From an uncultured Elusimicrobia bacterium (GTDB taxonomy: Bacteria; Elusimicrobiota; Elusimicrobia; UBA1565; UBA9628), in the NCBI GenBank assembly GCA_903830945.1, contig CAIKVT010000008.1, forward strand, positions 1 to 32,261: a DNA stretch of 32,261 nt, given 5' to 3'. The translations under genes were made by a program, and so were the position numbers. Each line of letters starts with the position of its first letter. Position 1 is the stretch's first letter. Shown piece by piece: positions 21,898 to 31,085 of this stretch. The notes beneath the pieces are model-generated. The model was not told the DNA's origin. It made no database searches and worked only from the letters and a program-made list of their open reading frames with translations.

Positions 21898-23373
21898 TCA
21901 CAATCTCCCTTGCAGAAGTTTCTTCCCCGCATCAACGAGCGCGGCGAGCTTTTTGGAGTCGTGGGCCTCCGCATAGAGGCGAAACACAGGCTCCATACCC
22001 GAGGAGCGCAGGCCCAGCCAGCTTCCGTCGCGCAGGATGAACTTGAAGCCGTCGGATTGGTCAATGCGCCACACGGAGCCGCCAGCCAGTTCCAACGGCG
22101 GCCGCACGCGCAGGCGTTCTTCAAGCTCCTGAATCTCCCGCGGCCGGGACATGGTGAAATCCTCACGGGTATTGTAGAAAGGGCCGACGCGCTTAAAAAG
22201 GCGATCCCGCACGACGCTCAACGGCTTGCGTTCGCAGGCGACGAGCTCAAGCATGAGCAGGCAGGCCAGCAGCCCATCCTTATTCGGCACATGGCCGCGG
22301 ATGGAGAGTCCGCCGGATTCCTCGCCGCCCAGGACGAACTGCCCGGTGCGCAACAGGTCGCCGATGAACTTAAATCCCACCGGGGTCTCCCGGGCTTCGA
22401 GGCCGTAGGATTTGGCCACGGCGTCGACGAAGTGGGAGGTCATGACGGTGCGCGCCACCTTACCCTTCATTCCCCGATTGACCACCAGGTGCTCCAGGGC
22501 CAGGGCCAACACCTCATTGGCAGGGATCCAGCGCCCGCCGGCGTCGAGGACGCCGAAGCGGTCGCCGTCGCCGTCGCAGGCCAAGCCGAGGCTGAGCTTC
22601 TTTTTGGCCACGACCTGCGCCAGTTCGGTCAAGGACTCCGGCGTGGGCTCCGGCGCGCGGCCGCCGAAGAGCACGTCACGCTGCTCATGGAGGCCGACCA
22701 CCTCCACACCCAGCCCCTCCAGAAAGGGCCGCATGTGATTGCGTGCGGACCCGTGCATGACGTCGACAGCGACCTTAAGCCCGGCCCTGCGAATCATCTT
22801 GACGTCCAGGAGGGAGGAGAGTTGCTTGAAATAGCCGGGGCGCAAGTCCGCCGTTTCAATCCACGATTCGCGCAGGGACCGGTCCAGGGACATGGTCTTA
22901 ATAGCGTGCGCCCCGAGGAGTTCTATGCGCCGCTCGATATCCTCGGTCACATCCAGCGTCGCGGCCCCGCCCCAAAAGGACATCCACTTGATGCCGTTGA
23001 TCTGGGCGGGACTCTGCGAGGCGGTGATCATAAGGCCGCCGACCGCCCTGCGCGCCAGAACGGCGGCGGCGACCGCGGGCGTGGGCACGTCGGAGGCGGA
23101 AAGGACGGTCTTAATGCCGTCCAGCGCGAAGACCGCAGCCACCTCATGGGCAAAATCCTCAGAAAGAAAGCGGCTGTCATAGCCGAGCACGATCACCGGC
23201 ACGGGGCTGCGCTTGCCTTCGCCGAGCCAGGACTGATAGTCGGGCGAGGTCATGCCGTAATCCGGGTTCTCCTTTACGGCGGCGGAAATGGCATGCGCCA
23301 CCTTCCTAATATTGAGAAAAGTAAACTCATCGCAAAGTTGCGCTCTCCAACCGCCCGTGCCGAATCTAATCAT
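21898..23373 (-). CDS. Phosphoglucomutase/phosphomannomutase family (alpha-D-phosphohexomutase)
   Basis: Sugar-phosphate mutase of 491 residues, four-domain family. Visible: N-terminal RFGTGGWRA (3-11), the phosphoserine loop ITASQSPAQINGIK (116-129) with Ser119, the metal loop CDGDGDRFGVLD, the sugar loop GGEESGGLS, and the phosphate-binding RSSGMEPVFRLYAEA near the C-terminus. The phosphoserine loop differs from the common TASHNP: His is Gln120 and Asn is Ser121. Ser119 and the metal loop are intact, so it is likely active, but glucose, mannose or other specificity cannot be assigned. First gene of pgm-eno-ftsB. No Shine-Dalgarno sequence precedes the ATG. Confidence 0.9.
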   Translation of the reverse strand: MIRFGTGGWRAQLCDEFTFLNIRKVAHAISAAVKENPDYGMTSPDYQSWLGEGKRSPVPVIVLGYDSRFLSEDFAHEVAAVFALDGIKTVLSASDVPTPAVAAAVLARRAVGGLMITASQSPAQINGIKWMSFWGGAATLDVTEDIERRIELLGAHAIKTMSLDRSLRESWIETADLRPGYFKQLSSLLDVKMIRRAGLKVAVDVMHGSARNHMRPFLEGLGVEVVGLHEQRDVLFGGRAPEPTPESLTELAQVVAKKKLSLGLACDGDGDRFGVLDAGGRWIPANEVLALALEHLVVNRGMKGKVARTVMTSHFVDAVAKSYGLEARETPVGFKFIGDLLRTGQFVLGGEESGGLSIRGHVPNKDGLLACLLMLELVACERKPLSVVRDRLFKRVGPFYNTREDFTMSRPREIQELEERLRVRPPLELAGGSVWRIDQSDGFKFILRDGSWLGLRSSGMEPVFRLYAEAHDSKKLAALVDAGKKLLQGRL

Positions 23374-23556
23374 ATCGTGCGGGCGATGTTAGCATATGAA
23401 GGGATGTAAGGCAATGGATTTCTTAGTCGGGACCACGCCCGGCTGGAAACTGTCGAAAAATGGGCCCTTAGTCCTATTGACACCCAGGCCCTTTGGCCTA
23501 TGGCAAACAGACCGAAGAGCATTATACTCTAGTGACAACGAACGCAGACCGACCTC

Positions 23557-23584
23557 TTGACAGGACCCCACAGGGCGCTATACT
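23557..23584 (+). promoter_or_regulatory. Strong sigma-70 promoter for the secreted-protein gene
   Basis: -35 TTGACA (23557-23562), 16 bp spacer, -10 TATACT (23579-23584). Expected start near 23591, about 11 nt before the ATG at 23602. A second TTGACA at 23477-23482 and a TATACT at 23523-23528 lie upstream in the same 228 bp intergenic region but do not pair at a good spacing. No pgm promoter on the other strand is convincing. Confidence 0.6.
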
Positions 23585-23601
23585 AACAGGCAAGGCATTA
23601 A

Positions 23602-24609
23602 ATGCATCCAAGAACGGCATGGTTGGCCCTCCTTCTGGGACCGGGCATTGCGGCTGCGGCCGCCTCCGCCTCTCCCGCCGACAGTTCCACCCAATTCGAG
23701 CAACACTCGGTCAAAGTCGGCACGGTCACCTATAAGCTGCCGGACAATTGGGTGTTCATCAAAACGAAGTGCACGGATACCGACCAGGCCTGCCGGAACA
23801 AGGCCGCAGCCTTCCTCGCCAAGTACCAGGACTCCAAGGGCAACGATTACTCGTTCCTCAGCAATCAGAACTGGCTGCAATGCCTCGGCAACTGCCCAGG
23901 CGGGTCAGCCAGTTCCGGCTTCGACCTCGACTACTGCATGCAGTCGCCAAGCTGCATGAAAGACATCCAGGGGACGCTGGCGGCGGCGCAGGCCGAAGCG
24001 GCGATGTCCGCGGACCCGCAGAATGCGCCGGCTCTCGGCGAAGCTTACGGCCAGACGCAAGCGGCGCCTTTTCTGGAGAATCCAAACCAGCTGCCGATGC
24101 TCTCAGACGACACGTCCTCCAGCCGCCTGACCGACAAGCCGGCACCTTCCCACGTGACGAGTGCGGACGGACAAGTCCTCTCCAAGGGAGGACCGCCGGC
24201 CGGCCGAAAACCCTCTTATTCCGCCGATCCCACCGCCGGCGGAACGAGGCCTGACGGAAACCCGGCAGAAAACGGCAGCGCGCAGGGCGATCCCACTTTG
24301 GCTTATGCAAGGAGAATTTTCCCCGAAAGCCTGGATTCGGGAATGGACGGGACTACCGAGGGGATCGTACAATCCTCCCCCTTTCTGGACGACCACAGGA
24401 GATTCTATTTGGCCAGCAACTCCGCCCCCACTGACCTGCACGCTCTCGAAAAGGTCGGCTCTGATATCATCAATCCGATCAGCCAGCAGGTCATAGGCGA
24501 CGGAACCTCAGGCCGCACTGCCTTCGACGGCCAATCCGCCAACCTACCGAAAGACGCGAAACGCAGGTGCGGCACCAACTTTTTCGGCGTAGAAAACTGC
24601 CCGAAATAG
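23602..24609 (+). CDS. Secreted protein of unknown function with eight cysteines
   Basis: I do not recognise this 335-residue protein. Residues 1-24 form a signal peptide (WLALLLGPGIAAAAASASPA), with cleavage probably after an Ala-Ser-Ala stretch. The mature N-terminal part (about 30-125) is compact and has six cysteines (57, 64, 94, 98, 112, 118). The middle (about 125-250) is rich in Ala, Pro, Gly, Ser and Asp and looks disordered. The last two cysteines (323, 333) lie in RRCGTNFFGVENC at the end. The even number of cysteines suggests disulfides in the periplasm or outside the cell. It has a strong promoter and is not in an obvious operon; the next gene, a membrane protein, has its own promoter-like site. 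Confidence 0.75.
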   Translation: MHPRTAWLALLLGPGIAAAAASASPADSSTQFEQHSVKVGTVTYKLPDNWVFIKTKCTDTDQACRNKAAAFLAKYQDSKGNDYSFLSNQNWLQCLGNCPGGSASSGFDLDYCMQSPSCMKDIQGTLAAAQAEAAMSADPQNAPALGEAYGQTQAAPFLENPNQLPMLSDDTSSSRLTDKPAPSHVTSADGQVLSKGGPPAGRKPSYSADPTAGGTRPDGNPAENGSAQGDPTLAYARRIFPESLDSGMDGTTEGIVQSSPFLDDHRRFYLASNSAPTDLHALEKVGSDIINPISQQVIGDGTSGRTAFDGQSANLPKDAKRRCGTNFFGVENCPK

Positions 24610-24624
24610 CGGCCTCCCCGGCCG
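24610..24624 (+). terminator. Small GC-rich hairpin after the secreted-protein gene
   Basis: Immediately after the stop codon CGGCC and GGCCG form a 5 bp stem with loop TCCCC. No T-tract follows, so it is at best a weak or factor-dependent terminator or a 3'-end stabiliser. Confidence 0.25.
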
Positions 24625-24643
24625 ACTGAACGTCCGGCTAGTT

Positions 24644-24652
24644 TGCTAGAAT
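24644..24652 (+). promoter_or_regulatory. Extended -10 promoter, probably leaderless
   Basis: TGCTAGAAT matches the extended -10 form and lies 8 nt before the ATG at 24661. The arrangement closely copies that in front of the LysR gene (TGATAGAAT, 7 nt before its ATG). No Shine-Dalgarno sequence is present. Confidence 0.4.
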
Positions 24653-24660
24653 ACGAGCCT

Positions 24661-25332
24661 ATGACGACCCTCTCTCTAGCCATCCTGCCGGACCCCTTCA
24701 TGGACGCCTACCGCCGCGCCATCGCGCACATCCCGGGCATCGCGGCCGCACTCTTGCTGCTCCTTCTCGGGATGTTCACGGCCCGTGTCCTACGGACCCT
24801 CATCGACCGTATCCTCAGCAGCGCCAAGCTCGACGAATACACCAGCAAGGTCGGCATCAACGAGGTCGTAGCCCGCCTAGGCCTAGGCAAATCTCCCGTC
24901 TACGTCTTCTCCTTCCTCGTCTATTGGTTCATCCTCTTTATCTTCTTCGTCTGCGCGGCCAACGCGGTCAACCTCAACGTGGTCTCGGACCTGCTCGAGC
25001 GCTTCGCGCTGTTCTTGCCCATCCTCATCGGCGCTCTGCTCATCCTCTTCGGCGGCCTGCTCTTCGCGCGCTTCCTCCGCGAGATCGTCTTAAACGCCGC
25101 CTCGGTCAACAATGTCCGCGGCGGCACGATCCTGGCCCACGCCGCATACATCCTGGTGGTAGTCTTCTCCGCCATGACCGCCATGGAGCAGTTGGGCATG
25201 AAAGTCAACTTCATCTCCGCGGCCATCCAGATACTACTCGGCTCGGTGGGTTTGGCCGCAGCCATCGCATTCGGCCTGGGAGGCCGGCACGTGGCAGCAG
25301 GGATGTTGCGCGACCTGCTTAAAAAAACCTAG
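24661..25332 (+). CDS. TM-helix-repeat membrane protein, mechanosensitive-channel-like
   Basis: Membrane protein of 223 residues with about five hydrophobic segments. The repeats LLLLLLGMFTARVLRTLIDRI near the N-terminus and ILLGSVGLAAAIAFGLGGRHVA near the C-terminus match the conserved TM-helix motif seen before the MscS beta domain. The MscS beta and C-terminal domains are missing, so this is the short, CmpX-like class and not a complete MscS. A role in membrane tension or ion flow is inference from family. ATG at 24661 is preferred to an upstream in-frame TTG because the -10 box overlaps the TTG reading. The gene is convergent with the small membrane protein gene, 6 bp away. Confidence 0.8.
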   Translation: MTTLSLAILPDPFMDAYRRAIAHIPGIAAALLLLLLGMFTARVLRTLIDRILSSAKLDEYTSKVGINEVVARLGLGKSPVYVFSFLVYWFILFIFFVCAANAVNLNVVSDLLERFALFLPILIGALLILFGGLLFARFLREIVLNAASVNNVRGGTILAHAAYILVVVFSAMTAMEQLGMKVNFISAAIQILLGSVGLAAAIAFGLGGRHVAAGMLRDLLKKT

Positions 25333-25338
25333 ACCGAA

Positions 25339-25641
25339 TCACTTCTTCTTCGTCCCTGTCGGGGACGGAACCTCCAGACGCCAAGTGCGCGGGCTGCCCG
25401 TGCTGGAGAGCTTGATGGGCGGGATGGCGGTGACCGCCGTCTCGGTGACCGAGCCCGCGCCCGACATCTGGCCCGACCTGGTCTCGATCGTCAAGCCGCC
25501 TGAGAGCTGCGGTGAGACCTGGGACCGCCGCGCCAGGAAGCCGCGAGCCCCGTAGAAGATCAGGATGGCGCCCAGGAACAGGGCCAAGCAGAAGACGACA
25601 TTTTCAAAAAGCGGATGCCGGCTTCTCTCGCTGCGCTCCAC
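25339..25641 (-). CDS. Small single-pass membrane protein of unknown function
   Basis: A 100-residue protein starting at GTG, with GGAG 5 nt upstream inside the end of rpoD and only 2 bp after the rpoD stop. Residues 1-11 are charged and probably cytoplasmic, 12-31 form one membrane segment (FENVVFCLALFLGAILIFYG), and the rest is a polar, Thr/Ser-rich tail ending in Lys-Lys-Lys. No family is recognised. Tight coupling to rpoD and a proper ribosome-binding site make it likely to be a real gene and not a chance reading frame. Confidence 0.65.
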   Translation of the reverse strand: MERSERSRHPLFENVVFCLALFLGAILIFYGARGFLARRSQVSPQLSGGLTIETRSGQMSGAGSVTETAVTAIPPIKLSSTGSPRTWRLEVPSPTGTKKK

Positions 25642-25643
25642 AT

Positions 25644-27359
<1,716 letters not shown>

Positions 27360-27376
27360 AATCTTTTTCCTCTGGT

Positions 27377-29128
27377 TTATTTCTTCGGCGAGCCTTTCAA
27401 TTCCCCCAGCAACCGCGAATATTCGGCATGCTCAGCAGCGCCGAGCTTGCCGTCGCGGCCCAAGGTCTGACGGAGCGCATCCCAACGGGTCTGAGCCCGA
27501 CGCCGAGCCAGCGTCGCCTGCAGGCGCGACGCGACTTCGGTCTTTTCAAACTCATCTGCCCTGAGCAGAATCCTCTGGACCAGAGAATTCTCCTCCGGCG
27601 CGAGTCCTTCGCGCACTCTCAGGGACCAATCACCGGGCCAAGGATGCAGCTTGGCCAGGGCCTGCCATATGCGCCGCCCAGTCTCGGAAGAAAAATCAGC
27701 CTCCCGCACCAGATCGAAGAGCCCCGGTTCCATAAAAACATCGGTGAAGATATCCTCCTCGCCGCCTGCCAACTCGGCCTTCGGGGCCATCGGATGAGTC
27801 GTCCCGGCTGGGGCCGACCGTAACGGCCGCTCGCCCTGCCCGCGCCGGGATAGCTGCAGGCGCAAAGACCCCTCGTCGATCTTGAGCCGTTGGGCGAGGC
27901 GGGTGAGCCACCCGCTCTTGACGATCTCATCCGGGCAGCGGCTGATGGTTTCCAGGACCTCCCGGGCCACGGCGGACTTCTCGGCCGGGCCCAGGGCCCC
28001 GGGCCGGCGCTTTAAAGCCAGCTCGGTCTGGAACTGGGCGAGGTCCACGGCCCCGGCCAGACACTTCTGAAAAGCCGGCAGGCCATGGGCATGCAGGAAT
28101 TCATCAGGATCCTTACCCTGAGGCACGGTCGCGACGCCGACGCCCAGCCCCTCGGCCAGCAGCAGCTCCGCGCTGCGCAAGGCGGCATTCTCGCCGGCCT
28201 GGTCCGCGTCGAAGACCACGATCGTCTCGCCGGCATAGCGCTTCACAAGCGCGACTTGGTCCAAGGTCAACGCGGTGCCCAGCGGCGCGCAAGCGGTCTT
28301 AAGGCCGTGCTGGTGGGCAGCCATCACGTCCATATAGCCTTCCATCAGGACCACACGGCGCTGCTTGCGCACATCAGGCAGCCCAAGGAACAAGCCATAG
28401 AGGACGCGCCCCTTGGAGAAGACCGGAGACTCGGGAGAATTGAGGTACTTGGGGTGGCCCTCACCCAAAGCACGGGCGCCAAAGCCCACCACCACGCCCT
28501 TAGCGTCCTGGATAGGATAGAGGACTCGGTCGAAAAAATAATCCCGCAAGCCGCCGCGCTCGGCCTTCCGGGCCAGCCCGGCCTTGACCACGAGCTCCGG
28601 CGCGAAGCCCTTGCGCAGGGCCCGTGCCGCCACGTCGCCGTCCTTCGGAGCATAGCCCAGGCGGAAGGTCGTGACGCTCTCGGCGGACACCTTGCGCTCG
28701 GCCAGATACTTCCGAGCGTTGGCCGCCGACGGAGACTTGAGCAGGGTCTGATGGTAAAAAGCGGCCGCGAGCTCCAAGAGCTCCCTGATCTTCAAGCGCT
28801 CGACTTCAGCCGGGCCCAGGGCCTCCTCGCTCTTAACGATCTTAACGCCGACGCGCTCCGCGAGCTTCTCCGCCGCTTCGGTGAAGCTCAGGGATTCCAT
28901 CTTCATCAAAAAGGCGAAGACGTCTCCGCCGGCGCCGCAGCCGAAGCAGTGAAAGGTCTGCCGTTCGGGCGTCACGATGAACGAGGGAGTGCGCTCTTGA
29001 TGGAATGGGCAGCGGGCCTTGAAGTTGCGCCCCGCACGCGCCAATTGTGGGACGTAGTCCTTCACCAGCTCCGCGATGTCGACACGGGAGCGGATGCTTT
29101 CCAAGGCGTCGTCAGGGATCAAAGCCAT
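27377..29128 (-). CDS. dnaG: DNA primase
   Basis: Synthesises RNA primers for replication. It has 583 residues. The N-terminal zinc-binding domain shows Cys40, His43, Cys61 and Cys64 ([11 protein letters not shown] and [10 protein letters not shown]). The catalytic core has [19 protein letters not shown], and the TOPRIM motifs are [11 protein letters not shown] (Glu263) and VVFDADQAG (Asp307, Asp309). A C-terminal helicase-binding region (about 440-583) is present. No good Shine-Dalgarno sequence precedes the ATG; a 14 bp hairpin lies in the 90 bp between rpsU and this gene. It is the middle gene of the macromolecular synthesis operon. Confidence 0.97.
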   Translation of the reverse strand: MALIPDDALESIRSRVDIAELVKDYVPQLARAGRNFKARCPFHQERTPSFIVTPERQTFHCFGCGAGGDVFAFLMKMESLSFTEAAEKLAERVGVKIVKSEEALGPAEVERLKIRELLELAAAFYHQTLLKSPSAANARKYLAERKVSAESVTTFRLGYAPKDGDVAARALRKGFAPELVVKAGLARKAERGGLRDYFFDRVLYPIQDAKGVVVGFGARALGEGHPKYLNSPESPVFSKGRVLYGLFLGLPDVRKQRRVVLMEGYMDVMAAHQHGLKTACAPLGTALTLDQVALVKRYAGETIVVFDADQAGENAALRSAELLLAEGLGVGVATVPQGKDPDEFLHAHGLPAFQKCLAGAVDLAQFQTELALKRRPGALGPAEKSAVAREVLETISRCPDEIVKSGWLTRLAQRLKIDEGSLRLQLSRRGQGERPLRSAPAGTTHPMAPKAELAGGEEDIFTDVFMEPGLFDLVREADFSSETGRRIWQALAKLHPWPGDWSLRVREGLAPEENSLVQRILLRADEFEKTEVASRLQATLARRRAQTRWDALRQTLGRDGKLGAAEHAEYSRLLGELKGSPKK

Positions 29129-29148
29129 AAGTCAGCCCATCATACCGA

Positions 29149-29179
29149 CCCAGACGCGCGGCAGCGCCGCGCGTCTGGG
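29149..29179 (-). repeat. 14 bp perfect hairpin between rpsU and dnaG
   Basis: CCCAGACGCGCGGC (29149-29162) pairs perfectly with GCCGCGCGTCTGGG (29166-29179) around a 3 nt loop. It is very stable and GC-rich. On the minus strand it is followed by TCGG and not a T-run, so it may pause or partly terminate transcription, block RNA decay or mark a processing site. In E. coli the same rpsU-dnaG gap holds a terminator that lowers dnaG relative to rpsU. Confidence 0.7.
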
Positions 29180-29218
29180 CGGTCTGTTCCGGGAACTCTC
29201 GGTGGAACTCGCAGACGA

Positions 29219-29419
29219 TCAGACGCTAGGGCGCCGACGCCTGGCCCGACGCATCTTGCGGCGCGCTTCAGCGGCCTTAAGCTTGCGCTTGATGCTTGGG
29301 GAAACGTAGTGCTCGCGCCTCTTGATCTCTCGCAGGATACCGTTGCGCTCGCATTCACGCTTGAAACGCCGAAGGGCTTCCTCGACGGCCTCACCCTCAC
29401 GCAGTTTGACGAAAACCAT
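29219..29419 (-). CDS. rpsU: 30S ribosomal protein S21
   Basis: Small basic ribosomal protein of 66 residues, normal for bS21. It begins MVFVKLREGEAVEEALRRFK and contains KRECERNGILREIKRREHY, followed by an Arg/Lys-rich tail. AAGGTGG lies upstream of the ATG at somewhat long spacing. It is 32 bp downstream of the HIT gene and is the first of the rpsU-dnaG-rpoD set. S21 near the anti-Shine-Dalgarno end of 16S rRNA influences initiation on mRNAs, which is of note because several genes in this window lack a Shine-Dalgarno sequence. Confidence 0.95.
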   Translation of the reverse strand: MVFVKLREGEAVEEALRRFKRECERNGILREIKRREHYVSPSIKRKLKAAEARRKMRRARRRRPSV

Positions 29420-29451
29420 TTAAAAATTCACCACCTTGTCTTTCGAGATGC

Positions 29452-29793
29452 TCATCCCGGAGGCCACTGCATGGAGCGGCCTCCCAGCAGATGATAGTGT
29501 AAATGGTCCACGGATTGCCCGGCGCTGCGGCCGTTGTTTGTCACGAGCCGGTAGCCCGAGGCGATGCCCGCCTTCTCGGCCACGGCCGCGGCCACCCGCT
29601 GCAGATGCCCCAACAGGGCCTGGTCGCCGTCGCCACAGGCGCTCAAGCCCGCGACGTGCTTCCTAGGCACGATAAGGACATGCGTGGGCGCTTGCGGGGT
29701 CATGTCTTTGAAAGCGATGGCGTGTTCGTCCTCGTATACCAACTGAGAAGGTATCTGCCGCGCGATTATCTTGCAGAAAATGCAGTCTGACAT
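29452..29793 (-). CDS. HIT-family (HinT-like) nucleotide hydrolase
   Basis: Histidine-triad protein of 113 residues, usual for HinT. The N-terminal CIFCKIIARQIPSQLVYED contains the paired Cys4/Cys7 seen in many bacterial members, and the active-site triad is HLHYHLLGGR near the C-terminus. PTHVLIVPRKH is the nucleotide-binding segment. HinT proteins hydrolyse purine nucleoside phosphoramidates and adenylates; the in vivo substrate is not known. It has its own extended -10 site inside the end of mtaB and lies upstream of rpsU, so it may lead a rpsU-dnaG-rpoD transcript. Confidence 0.93.
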   Translation of the reverse strand: MSDCIFCKIIARQIPSQLVYEDEHAIAFKDMTPQAPTHVLIVPRKHVAGLSACGDGDQALLGHLQRVAAAVAEKAGIASGYRLVTNNGRSAGQSVDHLHYHLLGGRSMQWPPG

Positions 29794-29806
29794 GAAGAAG
29801 ACACAA

Positions 29807-29815
29807 ATTATAGCA
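29807..29815 (-). promoter_or_regulatory. Extended -10 promoter ahead of HIT-rpsU-dnaG-rpoD
   Basis: On the minus strand TGCTATAAT is a perfect extended -10. It lies 13 nt before the HIT ATG, predicting a leader of about 6 nt, and it begins only a few bases beyond the mtaB stop. No clear -35 is seen. It would allow the macromolecular synthesis genes to be transcribed independently of mtaB. Confidence 0.5.
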
Positions 29816-29818
29816 TAG

Positions 29819-31036
29819 TCAGACGCCGGCAGGGTCCAGGACCTGAGCCTGGGCTTTGTTCCCGACTTTTACCCGCCAGAGACCAGGCCCGGGGCTCCGG
29901 TCCAGGTTTACGGTCAGGAAATCCTCGGTGACGGCCTGCGCCCCGGTCCGCAACGGAACCGCGACCCGCTCCTGGCCAGCCGCCGCCATCGCATGGCGCT
30001 GCCGAAATTCTCGGTCGAGCCCAAGCCATCGCTCGAGGCGCTCGCGGGCCACGCCGGCAGGGACCTGGTCCGGCAAAGACGCGGCAGGGGTCCCCTCTCT
30101 CGCCGAGTAGCGGAAGACATGAAGACCGTGCAGGCCAAGGCCGCGGACGAAAGAGAAGCTCTCGCGGAACTCCGCCTCGGTCTCGCCGGGGAAGCCCGTG
30201 ATGATGTCCGTGAAGAATGCGAGGCCGGGGACCTGCTGCCGCAGCGCCGTGATCCGGCGGGTGAAGTCAGCCGCGCTGTAAGGTCGGTTCATGCGCCGAA
30301 GGGTCGCGTCGCAACCGGACTGCAGAGGCAGGTGAAGATGAGGGCATAGTCGGCCGGAGGAGTCGGCGATAAGCCCGGCCAGCGCGTCGTCGGCCTCATG
30401 GATCTCCAATGAGGATAGGCGCAGGCGGAACGCCCCGGGAATGAGGAGGATCCGCGAGAGCAGGCCGAAGAGCCCGACATCTGCGTGGCGATAGCGCCCG
30501 AGCCGGATGCCGCAGAGCACGATCTCCGGGACGCCAGCGACCACGAGACCGCGGACCCTGGCCTCCGCCGTCTCCGGGTCGAGGCTCTGCAGGTGCGGCC
30601 GCACCTGTGGGACCACGCAGTAGGCACAGGCGCCGTCGCAGCCGTCCTGGACCTTAAGCAGCGCCCGGGCGCGGTCCGGGGCGGCGACGCTGGGCTGCGT
30701 GGAGCTCAAACCCAGAGTCTGCGGCAGGGTACCCTTATCGGAAACGATCTGCGCCTGCGGGGCAGCCCTGCGGATATGTTCCGAGGGCCGCTCGGCCAGA
30801 CAGCCGGTCACCAGAAGCCGCGCGCGGGGGTTCTCGCGGCCGGCCCGCCGCAGGAACTTGAGGACTTCGCGGTCCGCGTCGCGCGTGACCGTACATGTAT
30901 TGACGACGCAGAGGTCAGCCTCCGCGAGGTCCGGCACGGCCGAGCCGCCAGCCGCGTCCAGGCGCGCACGCAGATCCTCGGTCTCGGCCTGATTGACCCG
31001 GCAGCCGAAGGTGCGCAGGAAATATTTGACTGTCAT
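29819..31036 (-). CDS. mtaB: Radical SAM tRNA methylthiotransferase, MtaB-like
   Basis: MiaB/RimO/MtaB-family enzyme of 405 residues, which adds a methylthio group to a modified adenosine in tRNA. The N-terminal UPF0004 domain has Cys12 (FGCRVNQAE), Cys48 (VNTCTVT) and Cys79 (VTGCLAE) for the auxiliary cluster. The radical SAM motif is Cys133-x3-Cys137-x2-Cys140 (DGCDGACAYCVVP). LHLPLQSGCDATLRRMNR and DIITGFPGETEAEF are typical later motifs, and a short TRAM-like end follows. FGCRVNQ favours MtaB over MiaB. ATG at 31036 has GGGAGG just upstream; a longer reading to 31465 runs antisense-like into the PorV gene and is rejected. Confidence 0.9.
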   Translation of the reverse strand: MTVKYFLRTFGCRVNQAETEDLRARLDAAGGSAVPDLAEADLCVVNTCTVTRDADREVLKFLRRAGRENPRARLLVTGCLAERPSEHIRRAAPQAQIVSDKGTLPQTLGLSSTQPSVAAPDRARALLKVQDGCDGACAYCVVPQVRPHLQSLDPETAEARVRGLVVAGVPEIVLCGIRLGRYRHADVGLFGLLSRILLIPGAFRLRLSSLEIHEADDALAGLIADSSGRLCPHLHLPLQSGCDATLRRMNRPYSAADFTRRITALRQQVPGLAFFTDIITGFPGETEAEFRESFSFVRGLGLHGLHVFRYSAREGTPAASLPDQVPAGVARERLERWLGLDREFRQRHAMAAAGQERVAVPLRTGAQAVTEDFLTVNLDRSPGPGLWRVKVGNKAQAQVLDPAGV

Positions 31037-31085
31037 GCCCTCCCTTTCGGGGATATATTTTGATTGACGACCCCGATAACAGCGG

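Noticed and set aside
21910-23409. Plus-strand open frame (499 codons) opposite the hexose-phosphate mutase
   Set aside because: Antisense shadow; the minus-strand mutase motifs are complete.
25320-25375. Possible shared terminator between the convergent TM-helix gene and the small membrane gene
   Set aside because: A 6 bp CGTCCC/GGGACG stem and a T7 run on the minus strand exist, but they are about 25 nt apart, so they do not form an intrinsic terminator.
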